DNA from: Phanerodontia chrysosporium
Lineage: Eukaryota > Basidiomycota > Agaricomycetes > Polyporales > Phanerochaetaceae
DNA length: 64,000 nucleotides
Assembly (NCBI GenBank): GCA_001910725.1
Contig: MJGA01000001.1
Location: 2,480,001 to 2,544,000 of the forward strand
Direction: 5' to 3'
The notes under the pieces were generated by a model that did no database searches, was not told where the DNA came from, and saw only the letters and a program-made list of their open reading frames with translations. Each line of letters starts with the position of its first letter. The stretch's first letter is position 1. The position numbers and the translations under genes were made by a program. Shown in pieces: positions 20,963 through 33,022 of the stretch.

Positions 20963-23015
20963 ATGAAGCCGCATAGACGAGAAGAGGTTTTGGTACAGTG
21001 GAAACCCGATGGAGGAGAGCCAAAAAGAGAAGAAACACCCTCTCCGCAGCGATCCTATCCAGCGACTTAGTAGCACTGGGAGTAGTCTGCGGACGGCGTG
21101 GTCAGCATGAGCAAGTCGCAGAGGGAGCGCACTGCAGGGACACTCACAGGGGTTGAGGACGTGGCAGGTGAAGCCAGAGGCGCAGACAGTCGGGCCGGCG
21201 TAGCCAATGCCACCGCACTGGCCCCACTGGGCGACGACACCGGTCGGGGTGGCCGCGGGCGCGGACGAGCCAGAGGCCGGGCCGGTCGGCGGGGGCGGGG
21301 GCGGCGGGATGGGCGAGGAGCCGCCGCTGCTGAAGGTCGAGCCGATGTCGCCGAACTTGATGTTGCTGAAGACGACCTTGGACGCGGGGGACTGGGCCTC
21401 GATCTGGGCGGGGACACCGGACGTGGTGGCGCACGTGCCGCGCGCAACACCGGGCGACGTCGCCGGCTTGTCGGTCGGGTAGTCAGAGTCGAGCCAGAGC
21501 ATGCTCGCCGCGTAGTCGTCCCAGACGGAGAGCGCGAGGACCATGCCGTTGCCGAGCGCCTCGCCCATCTGCTTGAGGCCGCCGTGCTGCTCGAAGTAGT
21601 TGGTGTCCTCGAAGACGGTCTTCTGCTGGGTGCAGAACGACTCGGTGATGCTGTTGACCGGGTCGATGCCGGGGATGTTGACGACGCTGTTCTGGATCAC
21701 CTTGCCGTTCTGGACGTAGATCCGGCGGATCTCGCTGAGCGTGCCCGTCGTCGTGTTGTCGTTCGTCAGGAACTGGGTGACGACCGTGAACGGCTTGCTG
21801 GTGTCGACGGTGAGGCCCTTGCCGAGGAAGGTCTGGTTGCCCATGCGGAAGGAGTTGAAGTCGCAGCCGTCGGCGTCGCACAGGCCGGTGTCCCGGGCGC
21901 AGTCGTCGCCCGAGCAGCGCGTCTGGCCGGTGGTCGTGCACGGGTGCGGGGTGAACGCCGCGGCGTCGTTGTTCGCCTCCCAGATGTCCATCTCGTTGCA
22001 GCAGGTGCCGTAGGTGCCGGCGCCCGCGTTGGCGCTAGTGCCAGTCCAGCCCTCGACGTTGGCCTGCGGGTGTGCGGGAGAAGGAGGGGTCAGCAAAGGG
22101 TGACAACAGCTAATCGAGCGATCGCGCCTGCACGCACCTCGCCGTTGATGAACTTGATGTCCTTCGGGCACTGCGAGTCGCAGTAGCCAGTGCCGTACTT
22201 GGCGCCAGCCTTGTTCGTCGGGAACTTGGCCATGCCACCGTCCGCGTCCATCTCGACGAGGTAGAGCGCGCCGTTGAGACCGCAGGGGAGGTTCGACATG
22301 TCGACGTCGAAAGTGAACTCCTGGTTCAGGAGCTTGAACATCTCGTAGTGCGAGTCATCCGCCATCAGGTACACGCGGCTGCCGACGTTCGTCCCCGTGA
22401 CGAACTGGAGCGAGAGCGACGAGCCCGAGCTCGTGATGCCGTACGTGCCGGTGTAGTCGGCGCCGTCGAGCGCGCAGTTGGCCGCGCACGTCGCGCCGTC
22501 GGGGCACAGCGTCGCGTCCCACTCGTTGCCCGTGTAGCAGTTGGTGTAGCCCGAGGTGCTGTGGAGCCAGCGCCAGTTGGCGTCGAGCACGATCTTCGTG
22601 TTCTGGCTCACGCAGCCGCCCGCGGTCGTGCACTTCTGCGACGTGAGCGTCGGGTGGTTCTCGGCCGTGTTCGTGCCGACCTGCTGGCCGACGGCCATGG
22701 CGGCCAGCGTGAATGCGATGAGTGCGACCTTGCGGAACATTTTTGCAACCGTCTGCCAGTGTGCGTCCAACTCGGTTAGCGGCACGTCGACCGACAGCCA
22801 TGCACGCACAACGGCGGACTCACCAGTGAAGTTTTTTGACCGGTGACCGTTTGTTGACCTGGGAGACCCGAGTGAGGCCTTTTGTGTCTGTCGCGACGCG
22901 TCAGTCACTCGCAGTTCTGCGCCGTTCAGAGGAAGTCCGACTCACGTAGAGCTGGATCGCTGGTGGAGGGCGGTGGAGCTCTGCCTTTCACCCACTCAGG
23001 TCCTCCAGCTTTTAT
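20963..23015 (-). repeat. Inverted repeat arm A (2.05 kb, carries a GH7 gene)
   Basis: Reverse complement is almost identical to 29249-31302. Every coding landmark obeys the rule x(A) + x(B) = 52263, so there are no length changes across the gene. Differences I can see lie in the 5' UTR side (for example GGACCTGAG against GGATGTGAG, TTCCTCTG against TGCCTCTG, one A fewer in an A-run). At the distal end similarity stops just after ATGCGGCTTCAT; at the proximal end it stops at ATAAAAGCTGG, the TATA box. The two arms are separated by about 6.2 kb that includes the kinesin-8 gene. Confidence 0.95.
21067..22740 (-). CDS. cel7: GH7 cellobiohydrolase with C-terminal CBM1 (copy A)
   Basis: Secreted retaining exo-cellulase releasing cellobiose from reducing ends of cellulose. 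Start [20 protein letters not shown]: an 18-residue signal peptide before [19 protein letters not shown], the usual GH7 mature N-terminus. Catalytic motif [19 protein letters not shown] contains the nucleophile and acid/base Glu (E-x-D-x-x-E). A Gly/Ser/Pro linker with a run of seven prolines leads to a CBM1: [20 protein letters not shown] and ending NPYYSQCY, with conserved Cys and aromatic residues. Two introns (22064-22137, 21087-21147) give 512 aa, normal for basidiomycete Cel7. Protein appears identical to copy B. Upstream in-frame ATG (22809) would bury the signal peptide and is rejected. TATAAAAG lies about 270 bases upstream, suggesting a long leader or an alternative start site. Confidence 0.97.
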
Positions 23016-23849
23016 ACAGCCTACATCGCTCTACAAGCTGCGGTTGGGGAGCCTAGCAACAATATCCTTCGTCAGTTGTCTTGCATGCGTATCAAGCGAA
23101 CCACACACCTTGCGACTTTGCTCCGAGCATTTGCAGCCGCGGGAGGATCTCCTCGGCGACGCGACAGCAAAATCAACAAGGCCCAACCTCGACGACGAAG
23201 GTTGCATACCCCGTGGGTTACCACGGACAAACGAGAAGGCTACGCAGCGGATTTAGACCGACATTCTGCGCACGAGGGCGTTCAGATACGGACTCGATGC
23301 CAAGACCCGAGGGCAGATCGTGCGACGAGCATGCACTGATAGAACGTCGACGCGGACGCTGTGCACCGCCAGAGGCCAACATCTCGGGATATATGTCGGG
23401 AGACGAAACCTCGGAGGGGGCAAGTCAAGAGTTGTTGCCGGCGGCAGCGCCACGAAGGCCTCGTCATGGGTTACCCCGGTTGATGCGTGCCGTCTGATGT
23501 TTGGCAAGCGGGATCCTAGGCTGCTTCCTAGCTGTGGATTGGGCCAAGTTCGTGTACTTATTCATACATACAGTGAAACACCTGAGCTGCGAGACGTACG
23601 TACAGTTGGCTACGTGGAGCATAACGACGGAAGAAAAAAATGATATGAACAATGGTATGCGACACGGCGAACAACATGGACACAGACGAGAGCCGTACAA
23701 TCAAGAAAGGACGAACAGAGCGGGTCATGAACGAGTCGTGATATTATACAAAACGTCGGAGGGCCGCCGACTACACTACGACGGAATTTGGTCCATACTA
23801 GGGTTGAGAGTAACATACATTTCCAGATATTCCTCCTTCATCCCACCGC
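22741..23849. other. GH7 copy A leader/promoter and kinesin 3' flank
   Basis: 22741-23015 is the shared leader and core promoter inside the repeat arm. 23016-23849 is unique DNA with no supported gene; it should hold the upstream activating region of GH7 copy A and the 3' UTR of the kinesin gene. An A-run (GGAAGAAAAAAATGATATG near 23630) is present. Confidence 0.5.
23008..23016 (-). promoter_or_regulatory. TATA box of GH7 copy A
   Basis: On the minus strand the sequence reads GTATAAAAGCTGG, a consensus TATA element. It lies exactly at the proximal end of the inverted-repeat arm; the other copy has CATAAAAG at the same place. Confidence 0.6.
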
Positions 23850-26800
23850 CTAGCGCCACGTCGGCTTCCCGGCGCCGCGAATGCTACTGTCCACGCTCAA
23901 GCTCTGGTCGCCAGGCTTCGGCGTGAGACGGCCCATGGGACGGGAAAGCACCGACGTCGCAAGAAGGCTAGTGCGCTTAGGGCGGCGAGCAGGTGACTTC
24001 TCGGCCGCGACGCGACGTGCACCTGACAACGCGCCTTTCGCCAGCGCGGATGCCTCGATAGAGGGGCCCGCGCTGAGACTCTCGCCCGTGCCCTTGAACT
24101 TCGGCGACAGCTGCGGGATCATGCTGGACCGGCGACGCGGCCGCTCGACGCGTACTGGCCCCACGGCGGAGCGTCGTCGTCCACCCTTACTCGCGCCGAC
24201 GGCCTTTGGTGTCAGCTGACCGCGCTTCGCAGGGCTCGCGGGTGCCTTGCCCTTGCCGACAGTCGAGGTGCTGGAGCTCGACGGCGTGGGTGATACCGAA
24301 CGGTTCATGTTGCGGTCGCCGAGCGGACTGGGCTTCTTGGGAGAGTTGCGCTCTTCATCCATCTCGGTGAGGCTGTCAAGCGTCGTGATACGCGTACGCG
24401 ACCTCAGGAAGCCAGCTGTGAGATGGCTGGGGCGAGACCTCCGAGCGCTGCCAACTCGGCTTTCGTTCGACGCCGCTGCTGATGCGCGTGAGGGCCCAGC
24501 CAGGGACGAGATGCTGAAACTGTCCTCGGTTTTCTCGTCTTCCCAATCGCTCTCAGAGCCGGCGCGTGAAGGAGTATTTCTGGTGCTGGTTAAGGAGTCG
24601 CTAGAGACAATGGTAGAGGGCGAATCATTGAAGATAGAAGGCTCGTCAGAGAAAGCGGGTGAGGCGGGGATGATGACAGTGACAGCAGGCGCAGAGGGTC
24701 CCGCCCCGCCATCGTCGAGGTCTCCTTGCCCTACTTCGTCTCGCCACTGCACCCCCTTCTTCTTGGGTTTGAGCGCCTCCGAGGCGCGTCGGTAAGGTGC
24801 TCCTCCCGCCATGCTGGAGCGCAGAGACTTCCGAGGAGAGCGATGACCTAGGCTCAACTTGCGAGGGGATCCCGTACCCCCGTACGACGACATCCGCCTC
24901 GAGACGCGTGTGCTGACGTCTGACGGGCGTGCAGGCCCCGAAACAACACGCCCCATGCCCGAAGCGGGAGGAAGGACAGGAGGGTAACCCTTGAAGTTGT
25001 CAAGCGCAGACGTAGTCGGCGGTCCAACGAGGTATTCCGCAGTGGAGTGTCCGACGATTGACTTGAACGCCTTATCGTTCCCCTCTGCGACGCTCTTAAG
25101 TGAGTTCGCAACGCTTTTCGTGACGCTCTCCAGGTCCCCATTGTCGTCCACTGAGGCGAGGAGAGACCTGCTCGCCTCATTAAGCATGACTGTACATCTG
25201 CCAAGCAGGCCGACGAGATGCACGACTGTCTTTGCTTGTGCTTCCACTGCCTCGCGCAGGGCTTCCCGACGCGCCTCGGCTTTGACGCGCTCCATCTCGG
25301 CCTTGCGCCAGCGCGCGTCGAGCTTGATGTTGTCCACGCTGACCTCGTCGACCTTGTCCGACTTACGCTCGCTCACCGCGCGCAGCGTGGCCTCGAACAT
25401 AGCACCTGAGTTCCCCGACCGTTGCACGCGTGCGTTGAGGTCGGAGTTAGGTTTTAATACCTGCTCTTCCGGCGCGGCGAGGGCACGCAGGAGACCGCGT
25501 TCGGCCTCGAGATCTGCAGGGAGCGGCCCCGAGGAGGCTTGAGAATCGAGCTCGAGGAGGCGGGCTTTGATAACCTTGAGCTTGACCTCCGCGACCGACA
25601 GCTTGCCAGAGCATGTTGCCCCGTCGACGAGCGAAGGCTGGGTCTGGTCAGTCTTTGCCTGCATATCCGTTTTCGCCCTCTGGACCTCCAGGGCCGCTTC
25701 TTGCTTTCGTCGTTTCTCCTTTTCGGCCTCCGCGTCGCGCTTCCCCGCCAACTTGGCTTTCAGCTCCTCGACTTGGATGTTGAGGCGGTTGATCGCCTCT
25801 ACGTACTGTCCGACATGCCGATCGACATTCACGACGTTACGCGTGACGACCTTAGTCTTTATCTTGGTGGCGCGTTCGGCATAGATGAGAGTATTGTGGG
25901 TGTCATCAAAATGGGCAGAAGTAGGTGCGACGCAGACGATCATGACCGTCTTGCAGTTGCCACCAAGGGAGAACTTGAGCAGACGAGTGAGCTTGCTGTT
26001 GCGGTAGGGGATATGACGGACCGCGCCGCCTGACTCGCAGAGCGCGTTAATGCAATTGCCGAGTGCAAGGAGCGACTTGTTGATGTTTGCACCTTCGACC
26101 ATGCGTTGACCCATGTTAGATGTGGCAGCAGCTCGCTCGCTGCCCGCAAGGTCGATGATGGATAGCGTAGCGACTGTACGCTCTTCCGATAAGGCTGCCG
26201 TCCTAGGAGCTTGGCTGACTTGCACCTGCAGTACTGCGTGTGACCGGGAGGATGTCGCGTTAGCGTGGGTGGGTGATTGTGTACGCCTCGAGTTGCCCAA
26301 AAGAACAATCTCCTTGACTTCATCCGCGTTTTTCGGACGCAACTCCGTAAGACCCACGACCTTGACAGACTTGTTGCTATCTTCGCGAATTTGGAGGCCT
26401 CCACGAGGAGCGTGAGTGCCTGGCTCCACGAGAAGGTCGCGAATCTCTTCATTGTAGATCTCGAGGAAGGACACCTGCACGTCGACAATGTGGTCTTCAC
26501 GGCGATCCTCGATGAGACGGAAGAGGTCTGCCATGGTCAAGTAGATGATTCCAGGATCATCTTCTGTACCACTGATAGTATGGGTCTTCCCACAGCCTGT
26601 AGCCTGCGAAGAAAAGTCTAAACCGCTTTAGAAGACGGACGAGAATACGAGTGCTTACGCCATAGGCAAAGACGGTCGCGTTATACCCGTTCAGCAGGTT
26701 CTCCAATAAAGGCTTCACAGTTCCATCATAGACCTCCTCCTGTCGCGCATCGTGCCTGAATACGCGGTCGAAAATGAATCTGCGGTCTTTGTATCGCTTC

Positions 26801-27063
26801 GTTCCCGGCGGCAAGAAGCCCCTCTCGACGAATGCTCGGGACGGGTCACGCTCTTCAGGATCGAAAGTGAGAACGCGGTCGTCGATAATTTGAACAATGT
26901 GTCGTAGATTAGTCTGTGAAGTAATGGACTTGACTGGGGGCGCAGAAAGAGCCGCCTCGCCACGAATGGGAGTGTCGGTGATGGGCTCAGGCAGACGAGC
27001 AGCCTCCCATGCGGTGGGTGGTCTGAGCCGGACGGCGACGGTGATGGAGCCAGCAGCAACCAT
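23850..27063 (-). CDS. KIP3: Kinesin-8 family motor (Kip3-like)
   Basis: Plus-end-directed microtubule motor and length regulator acting in spindle positioning and chromosome movement. One intron (26604-26658) gives 1,052 aa in frame. N-terminal motor: SITVAVRLRPPTAWE, FIFDRVFRHDARQEEVYDGT, P-loop ATGCGKTHTISG, switch I ANATSSRSHAVL, switch II IIDLAGSERAA, and YAERATKIKTKVV at the neck. GATGCGKT and the insertion-free N-terminus match kinesin-8. A coiled coil follows (NRLNIQVEELKAKLAGK and a Glu/Lys stretch), then a Ser/Pro/Arg-rich tail of about 400 residues, likely the second microtubule-binding region. It is the only gene between the two GH7 inverted-repeat arms. Confidence 0.95.
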
Positions 27064-29248
27064 CGTAAAGAGTGTAGGTATCGCTCAGGTTCGTTATTCG
27101 GATCGTCGGCGTCGTGGTGTGCAGCGTCGACGAGGCGCGTGGAAGATGGCCGGAAGCAAAAGGTGCTCGTCGCCACGCGCAAGTCGAACCTCAGGAAGCG
27201 CCCATCAGACCGCGTTCTGTCATGTGACCGCCGCCATTTCCGGGCGTCTGTCTGCTAACCCTGCTTGCTCTCGTCTGCGACAACGCCCACCAGCTTGAGT
27301 CTTGACCCCCGCTTACACAACGTCTTAAAACACTACGAGTCCTTTTCATGGTATGTGAACACTGCTTAGCGGACTGGCTGTCTTGGTACCTGTAGCTCAA
27401 GCGTCCCCAGACCTCTAGAGTTTACCGCAACGCATGTGGGCGAGTATGAGACGTTATGTGAGTGCCCGTGATCAACTCTCGGACACAGAGTCTCACAACA
27501 GTCAACATCGGCTTTCTAGTGAACTTAGCTATGCTATTGCTGGCTGCCGTACCTTGCCTGCCGGCCGGGCGCAAGGGTAATGTTGCTATAAATACAACGT
27601 CTGGCGCAAGTGATCTCCAGAATGTTCATCGGACACGACGGTGCGTACCGTCGGCATCTTGGCTAACTCAGTCACCATGGTCCAGCCGAGTACCTGCATG
27701 CTGGCCGCGAGATGAGTCGATCGACCGTCATGCGTCGTGGTCAACTGCTCGATCAGACCTGTGCATCTAATTCAACGGCAAGGCTGGCCTGAAGTCGTAG
27801 CGCCTGCCCATACCGATCAGCTTGGCAGGGGACGCACAGTGCACTGACGCTACACGGTTGATCCATTCGTCAAGCTGGTGAATGACGAATGAGATGAGCT
27901 AGAGGTACGCATGTTCGATCGAAATTGAGTATTCGTGACTGCCTCTCCTGCATATTCCACTAGAATCTTGCTCACTGAACAGTATAACCTGGTAATACAG
28001 AGCTTCCTCTGCGCCTCGACTGTATCTCGATCTGGCTTGAAACCTCTCCTCAACCGTAGCACCGTCGTAGGTCCTCATTCGACCCTCGCCCTCTTGCGAA
28101 CGCCATTCGCTTCAGACACCGTAACGGCTCTTGTTCGGGATTCCGCAAGAACCTGCCCAATCTCTGATGACAGGCACAACGGCTCGACGGCTCGACTCCA
28201 TGTCGACCTGGCCCGCCGTGTAGGGTTCGACTTCTATGAATTATGTCCTCTACTCGATACCTAGCAAACGAGGATTAGCCGTCAAGCTGAGGGAAGGTCG
28301 GTTGACCTGCGTCAATGAATTTCGGATCTATCGCTTGACAGCGAGAAATCGTTGGGTCGTATATCCCCCTTACAGCATATTGAACGCTGCCAGACTTCCC
28401 TTCAGACGAAGAACTGTGCCCCGCATGCGACCCACGGGGTCATTCTTCTTGATGCGAATCTTGTGTATGATTGGTCTACTTTAGCCTTTCTACATGCGCA
28501 CGTCCGACCTCGTCAGAGTACATACGTGCGCGTTTGCAGACCCACCCACAATGAGGTGAGTTGACTTTCCCTCGACGTACTTTTGCACTGAACTTGTGGG
28601 TTCTGTTGCTCACACTGCCAACCGCCCCGCAGGGTGCTACCGGTCCATCCTCAGTCATGCATGACTTTGCCGCCCGAGGTTATACCGCGTCAAGAGGAGA
28701 CAGTTCCTTGCTTCTGCCATGTTGCCCTTAGGGGTTATTTTTATGCTCGCATTGTTTGACCCGACCGTCGCTCAGCTCCGCGTGACGCGACCAGACAGCG
28801 CTCGGAGGCGTTGCTCAACGCCTCCGAGGTTTTCCACCCGACGTATATCCCGAGATGCTGACTGCCGGTGACCAACCATGCGAATACTCACAGATAGCGT
28901 CCGGAATGATGCGACAGGGATCAAGCCTCATACACATTGGGATCAAAGGCTTGGCATTACATAGGTGTGTGGCCAACCATTTGTCCAGAATATCGGCTCA
29001 TGTCTGCTGGACAGGCTTCTTGTTTGTCCGGACACCCTCACGGGGTGTACGCTGCGCCTTGATTGCACACGTTCTTCATGATAATGAGCACGAGTCTCGA
29101 AGACGCGCCTCCGATATGCTGCAGATACTCGGGGGTTAGTCGCAAAGCTCCACCTTCCTCGAGGAGGCGTACGGGTCTTCGCACTGCACGAACATCGCCT
29201 CTGCAAGCTTGAAGTTCTTTTCAAGACATATTTCGTATTTCTACGCGC
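27064..29248. other. Gene-poor spacer inside the GH7 inverted repeat
   Basis: The first about 200 bases hold the kinesin promoter. The remainder has only short, motif-free frames. A short frame at 27528 (MLLLAAVPCLPAGRKG) has a signal-like hydrophobic start reminiscent of the small secreted family further right, but I found no matching later exons. A perfect palindrome lies at 28801-28828. 29000-29248 is unique promoter DNA of GH7 copy B. Confidence 0.45.
28801..28828. repeat. Perfect 13-bp inverted repeat (2-base loop)
   Basis: CTCGGAGGCGTTG, then CT, then CAACGCCTCCGAG. This is an exact 13-bp stem with a 2-base spacer in non-coding DNA. It could be a binding site for a dimeric regulator, a terminator-like hairpin, or a transposon footprint; nothing around it decides which. 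Confidence 0.85.
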
Positions 29249-31302
29249 ATAAAAGCTGGAGGATGTGAGTGGGTGAAAGGCAGAGCTCCACCGCCCTCCA
29301 CCAGCGATCCAGCTCTACGTGAGTCGGACTGCCTCTGAACGGCGCAGAACTGCGAGGGACTGACGCGTCGCGACAGACACAAAAGGCCTCACTCGGGTCT
29401 CCCAGGTCAACAAACGGTCACCGGTCAAAAACTTCACTGGTGAGTCCGCCGTTGTGCGTGCATGGCTGTCGGTCGACGTGCCGCTGACCGAGTTGGACGC
29501 ACACTGGCAGACGGTTGCAAAAATGTTCCGCAAGGTCGCACTCATCGCATTCACGCTGGCCGCCATGGCCGTCGGCCAGCAGGTCGGCACGAACACGGCC
29601 GAGAACCACCCGACGCTCACGTCGCAGAAGTGCACGACCGCGGGCGGCTGCGTGAGCCAGAACACGAAGATCGTGCTCGACGCCAACTGGCGCTGGCTCC
29701 ACAGCACCTCGGGCTACACCAACTGCTACACGGGCAACGAGTGGGACGCGACGCTGTGCCCCGACGGCGCGACGTGCGCGGCCAACTGCGCGCTCGACGG
29801 CGCCGACTACACCGGCACGTACGGCATCACGAGCTCGGGCTCGTCGCTCTCGCTCCAGTTCGTCACGGGGACGAACGTCGGCAGCCGCGTGTACCTGATG
29901 GCGGATGACTCGCACTACGAGATGTTCAAGCTCCTGAACCAGGAGTTCACTTTCGACGTCGACATGTCGAACCTCCCCTGCGGTCTCAACGGCGCGCTCT
30001 ACCTCGTCGAGATGGACGCGGACGGTGGCATGGCCAAGTTCCCGACGAACAAGGCTGGCGCCAAGTACGGCACTGGCTACTGCGACTCGCAGTGCCCGAA
30101 GGACATCAAGTTCATCAACGGCGAGGTGCGTGCAGGCGCGATCGCTCGATTAGCTGTTGTCACCCTTTGCTGACCCCTCCTTCTCCCGCACACCCGCAGG
30201 CCAACGTCGAGGGCTGGACTGGCACTAGCGCCAACGCGGGCGCCGGCACCTACGGCACCTGCTGCAACGAGATGGACATCTGGGAGGCGAACAACGACGC
30301 CGCGGCGTTCACCCCGCACCCGTGCACGACCACCGGCCAGACGCGCTGCTCGGGCGACGACTGCGCCCGGGACACCGGCCTGTGCGACGCCGACGGCTGC
30401 GACTTCAACTCCTTCCGCATGGGCAACCAGACCTTCCTCGGCAAGGGCCTCACCGTCGACACCAGCAAGCCGTTCACGGTCGTCACCCAGTTCCTGACGA
30501 ACGACAACACGACGACGGGCACGCTCAGCGAGATCCGCCGGATCTACGTCCAGAACGGCAAGGTGATCCAGAACAGCGTCGTCAACATCCCCGGCATCGA
30601 CCCGGTCAACAGCATCACCGAGTCGTTCTGCACCCAGCAGAAGACCGTCTTCGAGGACACCAACTACTTCGAGCAGCACGGCGGCCTCAAGCAGATGGGC
30701 GAGGCGCTCGGCAACGGCATGGTCCTCGCGCTCTCCGTCTGGGACGACTACGCGGCGAGCATGCTCTGGCTCGACTCTGACTACCCGACCGACAAGCCGG
30801 CGACGTCGCCCGGTGTTGCGCGCGGCACGTGCGCCACCACGTCCGGTGTCCCCGCCCAGATCGAGGCCCAGTCCCCCGCGTCCAAGGTCGTCTTCAGCAA
30901 CATCAAGTTCGGCGACATCGGCTCGACCTTCAGCAGCGGCGGCTCCTCGCCCATCCCGCCGCCCCCGCCCCCGCCGACCGGCCCGGCCTCTGGCTCGTCC
31001 GCGCCCGCGGCCACCCCGACCGGTGTCGTCGCCCAGTGGGGCCAGTGCGGTGGCATTGGCTACGCCGGCCCGACTGTCTGCGCCTCTGGCTTCACCTGCC
31101 ACGTCCTCAACCCCTGTGAGTGTCCCTGCAGTGCGCTCCCTCTGCGACTTGCTCATGCTGACCACGCCGTCCGCAGACTACTCCCAGTGCTACTAAGTCG
31201 CTGGATAGGATCGCTGCGGAGAGGGTGTTTCTTCTCTTTTTGGCTCTCCTCCATCGGGTTTCCACTGTACCAAAACCTCTTCTCGTCTATGCGGCTTCAT
31301 CT
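29249..31302 (+). repeat. Inverted repeat arm B (2.05 kb, carries a GH7 gene)
   Basis: Partner of 20963-23015 in opposite orientation. Begins ATAAAAGCTGGAGG, immediately after GCGC, so the first base of the TATA element differs from arm A. Ends at ATGCGGCTTCAT, after which the two copies diverge. Intron positions and lengths inside the gene are identical to arm A. Confidence 0.95.
29523..31196 (+). CDS. cel7: GH7 cellobiohydrolase with C-terminal CBM1 (copy B)
   Basis: Same 512-aa product as copy A as far as I can read: signal peptide [18 protein letters not shown], catalytic [19 protein letters not shown], proline linker and CBM1 ending NPYYSQCY. Introns 30126-30199 and 31116-31176, stop at 31194-31196. 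Transcribed divergently from copy A, about 6.8 kb from it. Its core promoter inside the arm is nearly the same, but the TATA element is CATAAAAG and all DNA further upstream is unrelated to that of copy A. The two genes may therefore be expressed differently while making the same enzyme. Confidence 0.97.
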
Positions 31303-32145
31303 CTGTAGATCATCCTACCTTGCGCTGTAAACACCAGAAAACATACACATAGAACTTTCTTATGCTGTCAAACCTCGTGCAATGGCTAGACTTGGAGTCT
31401 CAGTTGGTACAGATATCTCAATCAGCTTTCTACGGAGTCCTCCTTCACCCCTCAAAGACTCACGACTTCACAGGAGCACGGGATGAATGGAAACTACTGG
31501 TCGTGTGCACGGTCCAGCGAGTCTAGACTCGGCTCTCGGATTTAGTAACCTCCCCCTCTCACAGTCGAAGGGTCGCAAGCTTTTGGCGCAAACAAGTGGA
31601 AAACTCTCACGAGTCGCCCGCTATTCCCATGCCGCCCTTGAACGGAACCGACACCCTTGTCTCGAGCATTGTCGTTCACACCGTTGGGCCTGTATCTGGC
31701 ACCTTCAGGGTCCGAGGGACTTTGCGGGACGAAAGCCATGACCCCGACTGGCACCGACGCAAACGGCGATAACACTTGCACGGCTTCCCATATTCAGCGT
31801 CCGAGTGAGCCGGATAAGATGACCGACCTTCAAACAAGCTCACTTCGCTGTCGTAAGGGGATAAAGGTATCAGCTGCAGAGCGAATGTGAGAAGTATCTC
31901 ACCGTTCTAATGGTTCGCACCTCGCTATGTCCGTTGGGATCCTGGTTCTGTATCACCTGGAACCGCCAGCAGTGTAGCCACTGAGGCATAGTGGGGGAGC
32001 AGTCTGGATACAAGAGATAGTGTTCGCAGGCGATCCTCAAGGCCAATGTATGTCCCGGGATAACTCGACTGTGCCGAGAGGATCATATCTGGCGTTATAA
32101 AACGATAGTGTAAGTGTCTTCGACCCCTCAGTCATTCCGCCCGAT
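31303..32145. other. Intergenic, ends in promoter of the first small secreted-protein gene
   Basis: No supported gene. A TATA-like TTATAAAAC lies at about 32096-32104, some 45 bases before the ATG at 32146, a typical spacing. Short frames at 31487-31890 on both strands have no features. Confidence 0.5.
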
Positions 32146-32470
32146 ATGCAACTCGCACAGCTCATAGCCTGCCTGATGACCATTGTCATGGGGGGCGCAG
32201 CACCTGGCACTGGAGGTGAGAGAGGCGAAGCGGTCGACATGGTCTTCGAACTCACCCTGATGTTTACAGGAGTTCCCATCGCAAGGGACGACTTATCGCC
32301 ACGAGAACGTACGTTTGAGCCTAGACAGAGTACGTTCTATACCTCCGGGCCCTATTGCGTATAGCAATATCTGAGCAATGCGCGCAGCAGGCGGATTGCC
32401 TGACCAATCCGGCCCTGGCTCAATTCTAGCGGGATCAGTCCATTACAAGGTCAAACAGGTGGATTCATGA
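32146..32470 (+). CDS. Small secreted protein family, member S1 (70 aa)
   Basis: Function unknown; family not recognised. Three exons (32146-32215, 32270-32329, 32388-32470) joined by phase-1 introns (GTGAGA...CAG and GTACGT...CAG) give exactly 71 codons. Exon 1 encodes a signal peptide (MQLAQLIACLMTIVMGGAAP). Exon 2 is short and charged (VPIARDDLSPRERTFEPRQ). Exon 3 reads GGLPDQSGPGSILAGSVHYK with the tail VKQVDS. Same exon plan and same C-terminal block (PGxILxxxxHYKV) as six other loci in this window. TATA-like element about 45 bases upstream. A predicted extracellular peptide of about 50 residues without Cys after processing, unlike most small secreted effectors. Reading straight through without the second intron gives an alternative 54-aa product ending SGPYCV. 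Confidence 0.65.
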
Positions 32471-33022
32471 ACTCCGGAGGGGCCTGGAAGTTTACTTCGC
32501 CCAATTTATTTTCGTTGGCGGTTGCGATTAACACGGGGTTTGCGCATCGTGAATACAAGGATGGCCAACCCGGGCGATGTATGAGTTTGAACCTGATGGC
32601 TTGCGTGGAAATATAGTCAGGAAATGGCAGACGTGGTCGGAAAAACTCTCACCTCCGCTCGGGGTGTGCACCACACTCCATTGAAAGTCCCGCGCGTAGA
32701 GGATTGCACGCAAGACTTATCAGACTGATAAATGGAGGGGCCGTATGATGGAGATGAGTAGCGTGTCTTGCCCCTATTCAATTGCACAGGCTACGGCGAC
32801 TCACTGCCACCCGGTGAGTACAGGCTACCGTGTCAATTTGAGCGAAATTTTGAATCGCCCCGGGTGTAGAACTGTCCCTGTCAAATCGACCCCTCAAACC
32901 TTGCCATTAACGATAATCAGCCGTTCGCGGACCAACATCAGTGCTGTGCAAAGATGCAGTCTGCGCAGGTATATAGATCCGGCCTGACTGTACACGTAGA
33001 CACTGTAAGTAGACGTCCTGCG

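Noticed and set aside
21098..22186. 362-residue open frame on the plus strand opposite GH7 copy A (and its twin 30077-31165)
   Set aside because: Antisense shadow of a GC-rich coding exon; Arg/Ala/Gly/Val-rich, no domain, and the sense strand is an unmistakable cellulase.
21067..31196. GH7 pair as an assembly-made duplicate of one locus
   Set aside because: Flanks on both ends of each arm differ and small base differences exist between arms, so two real loci are more likely; long reads would settle it.
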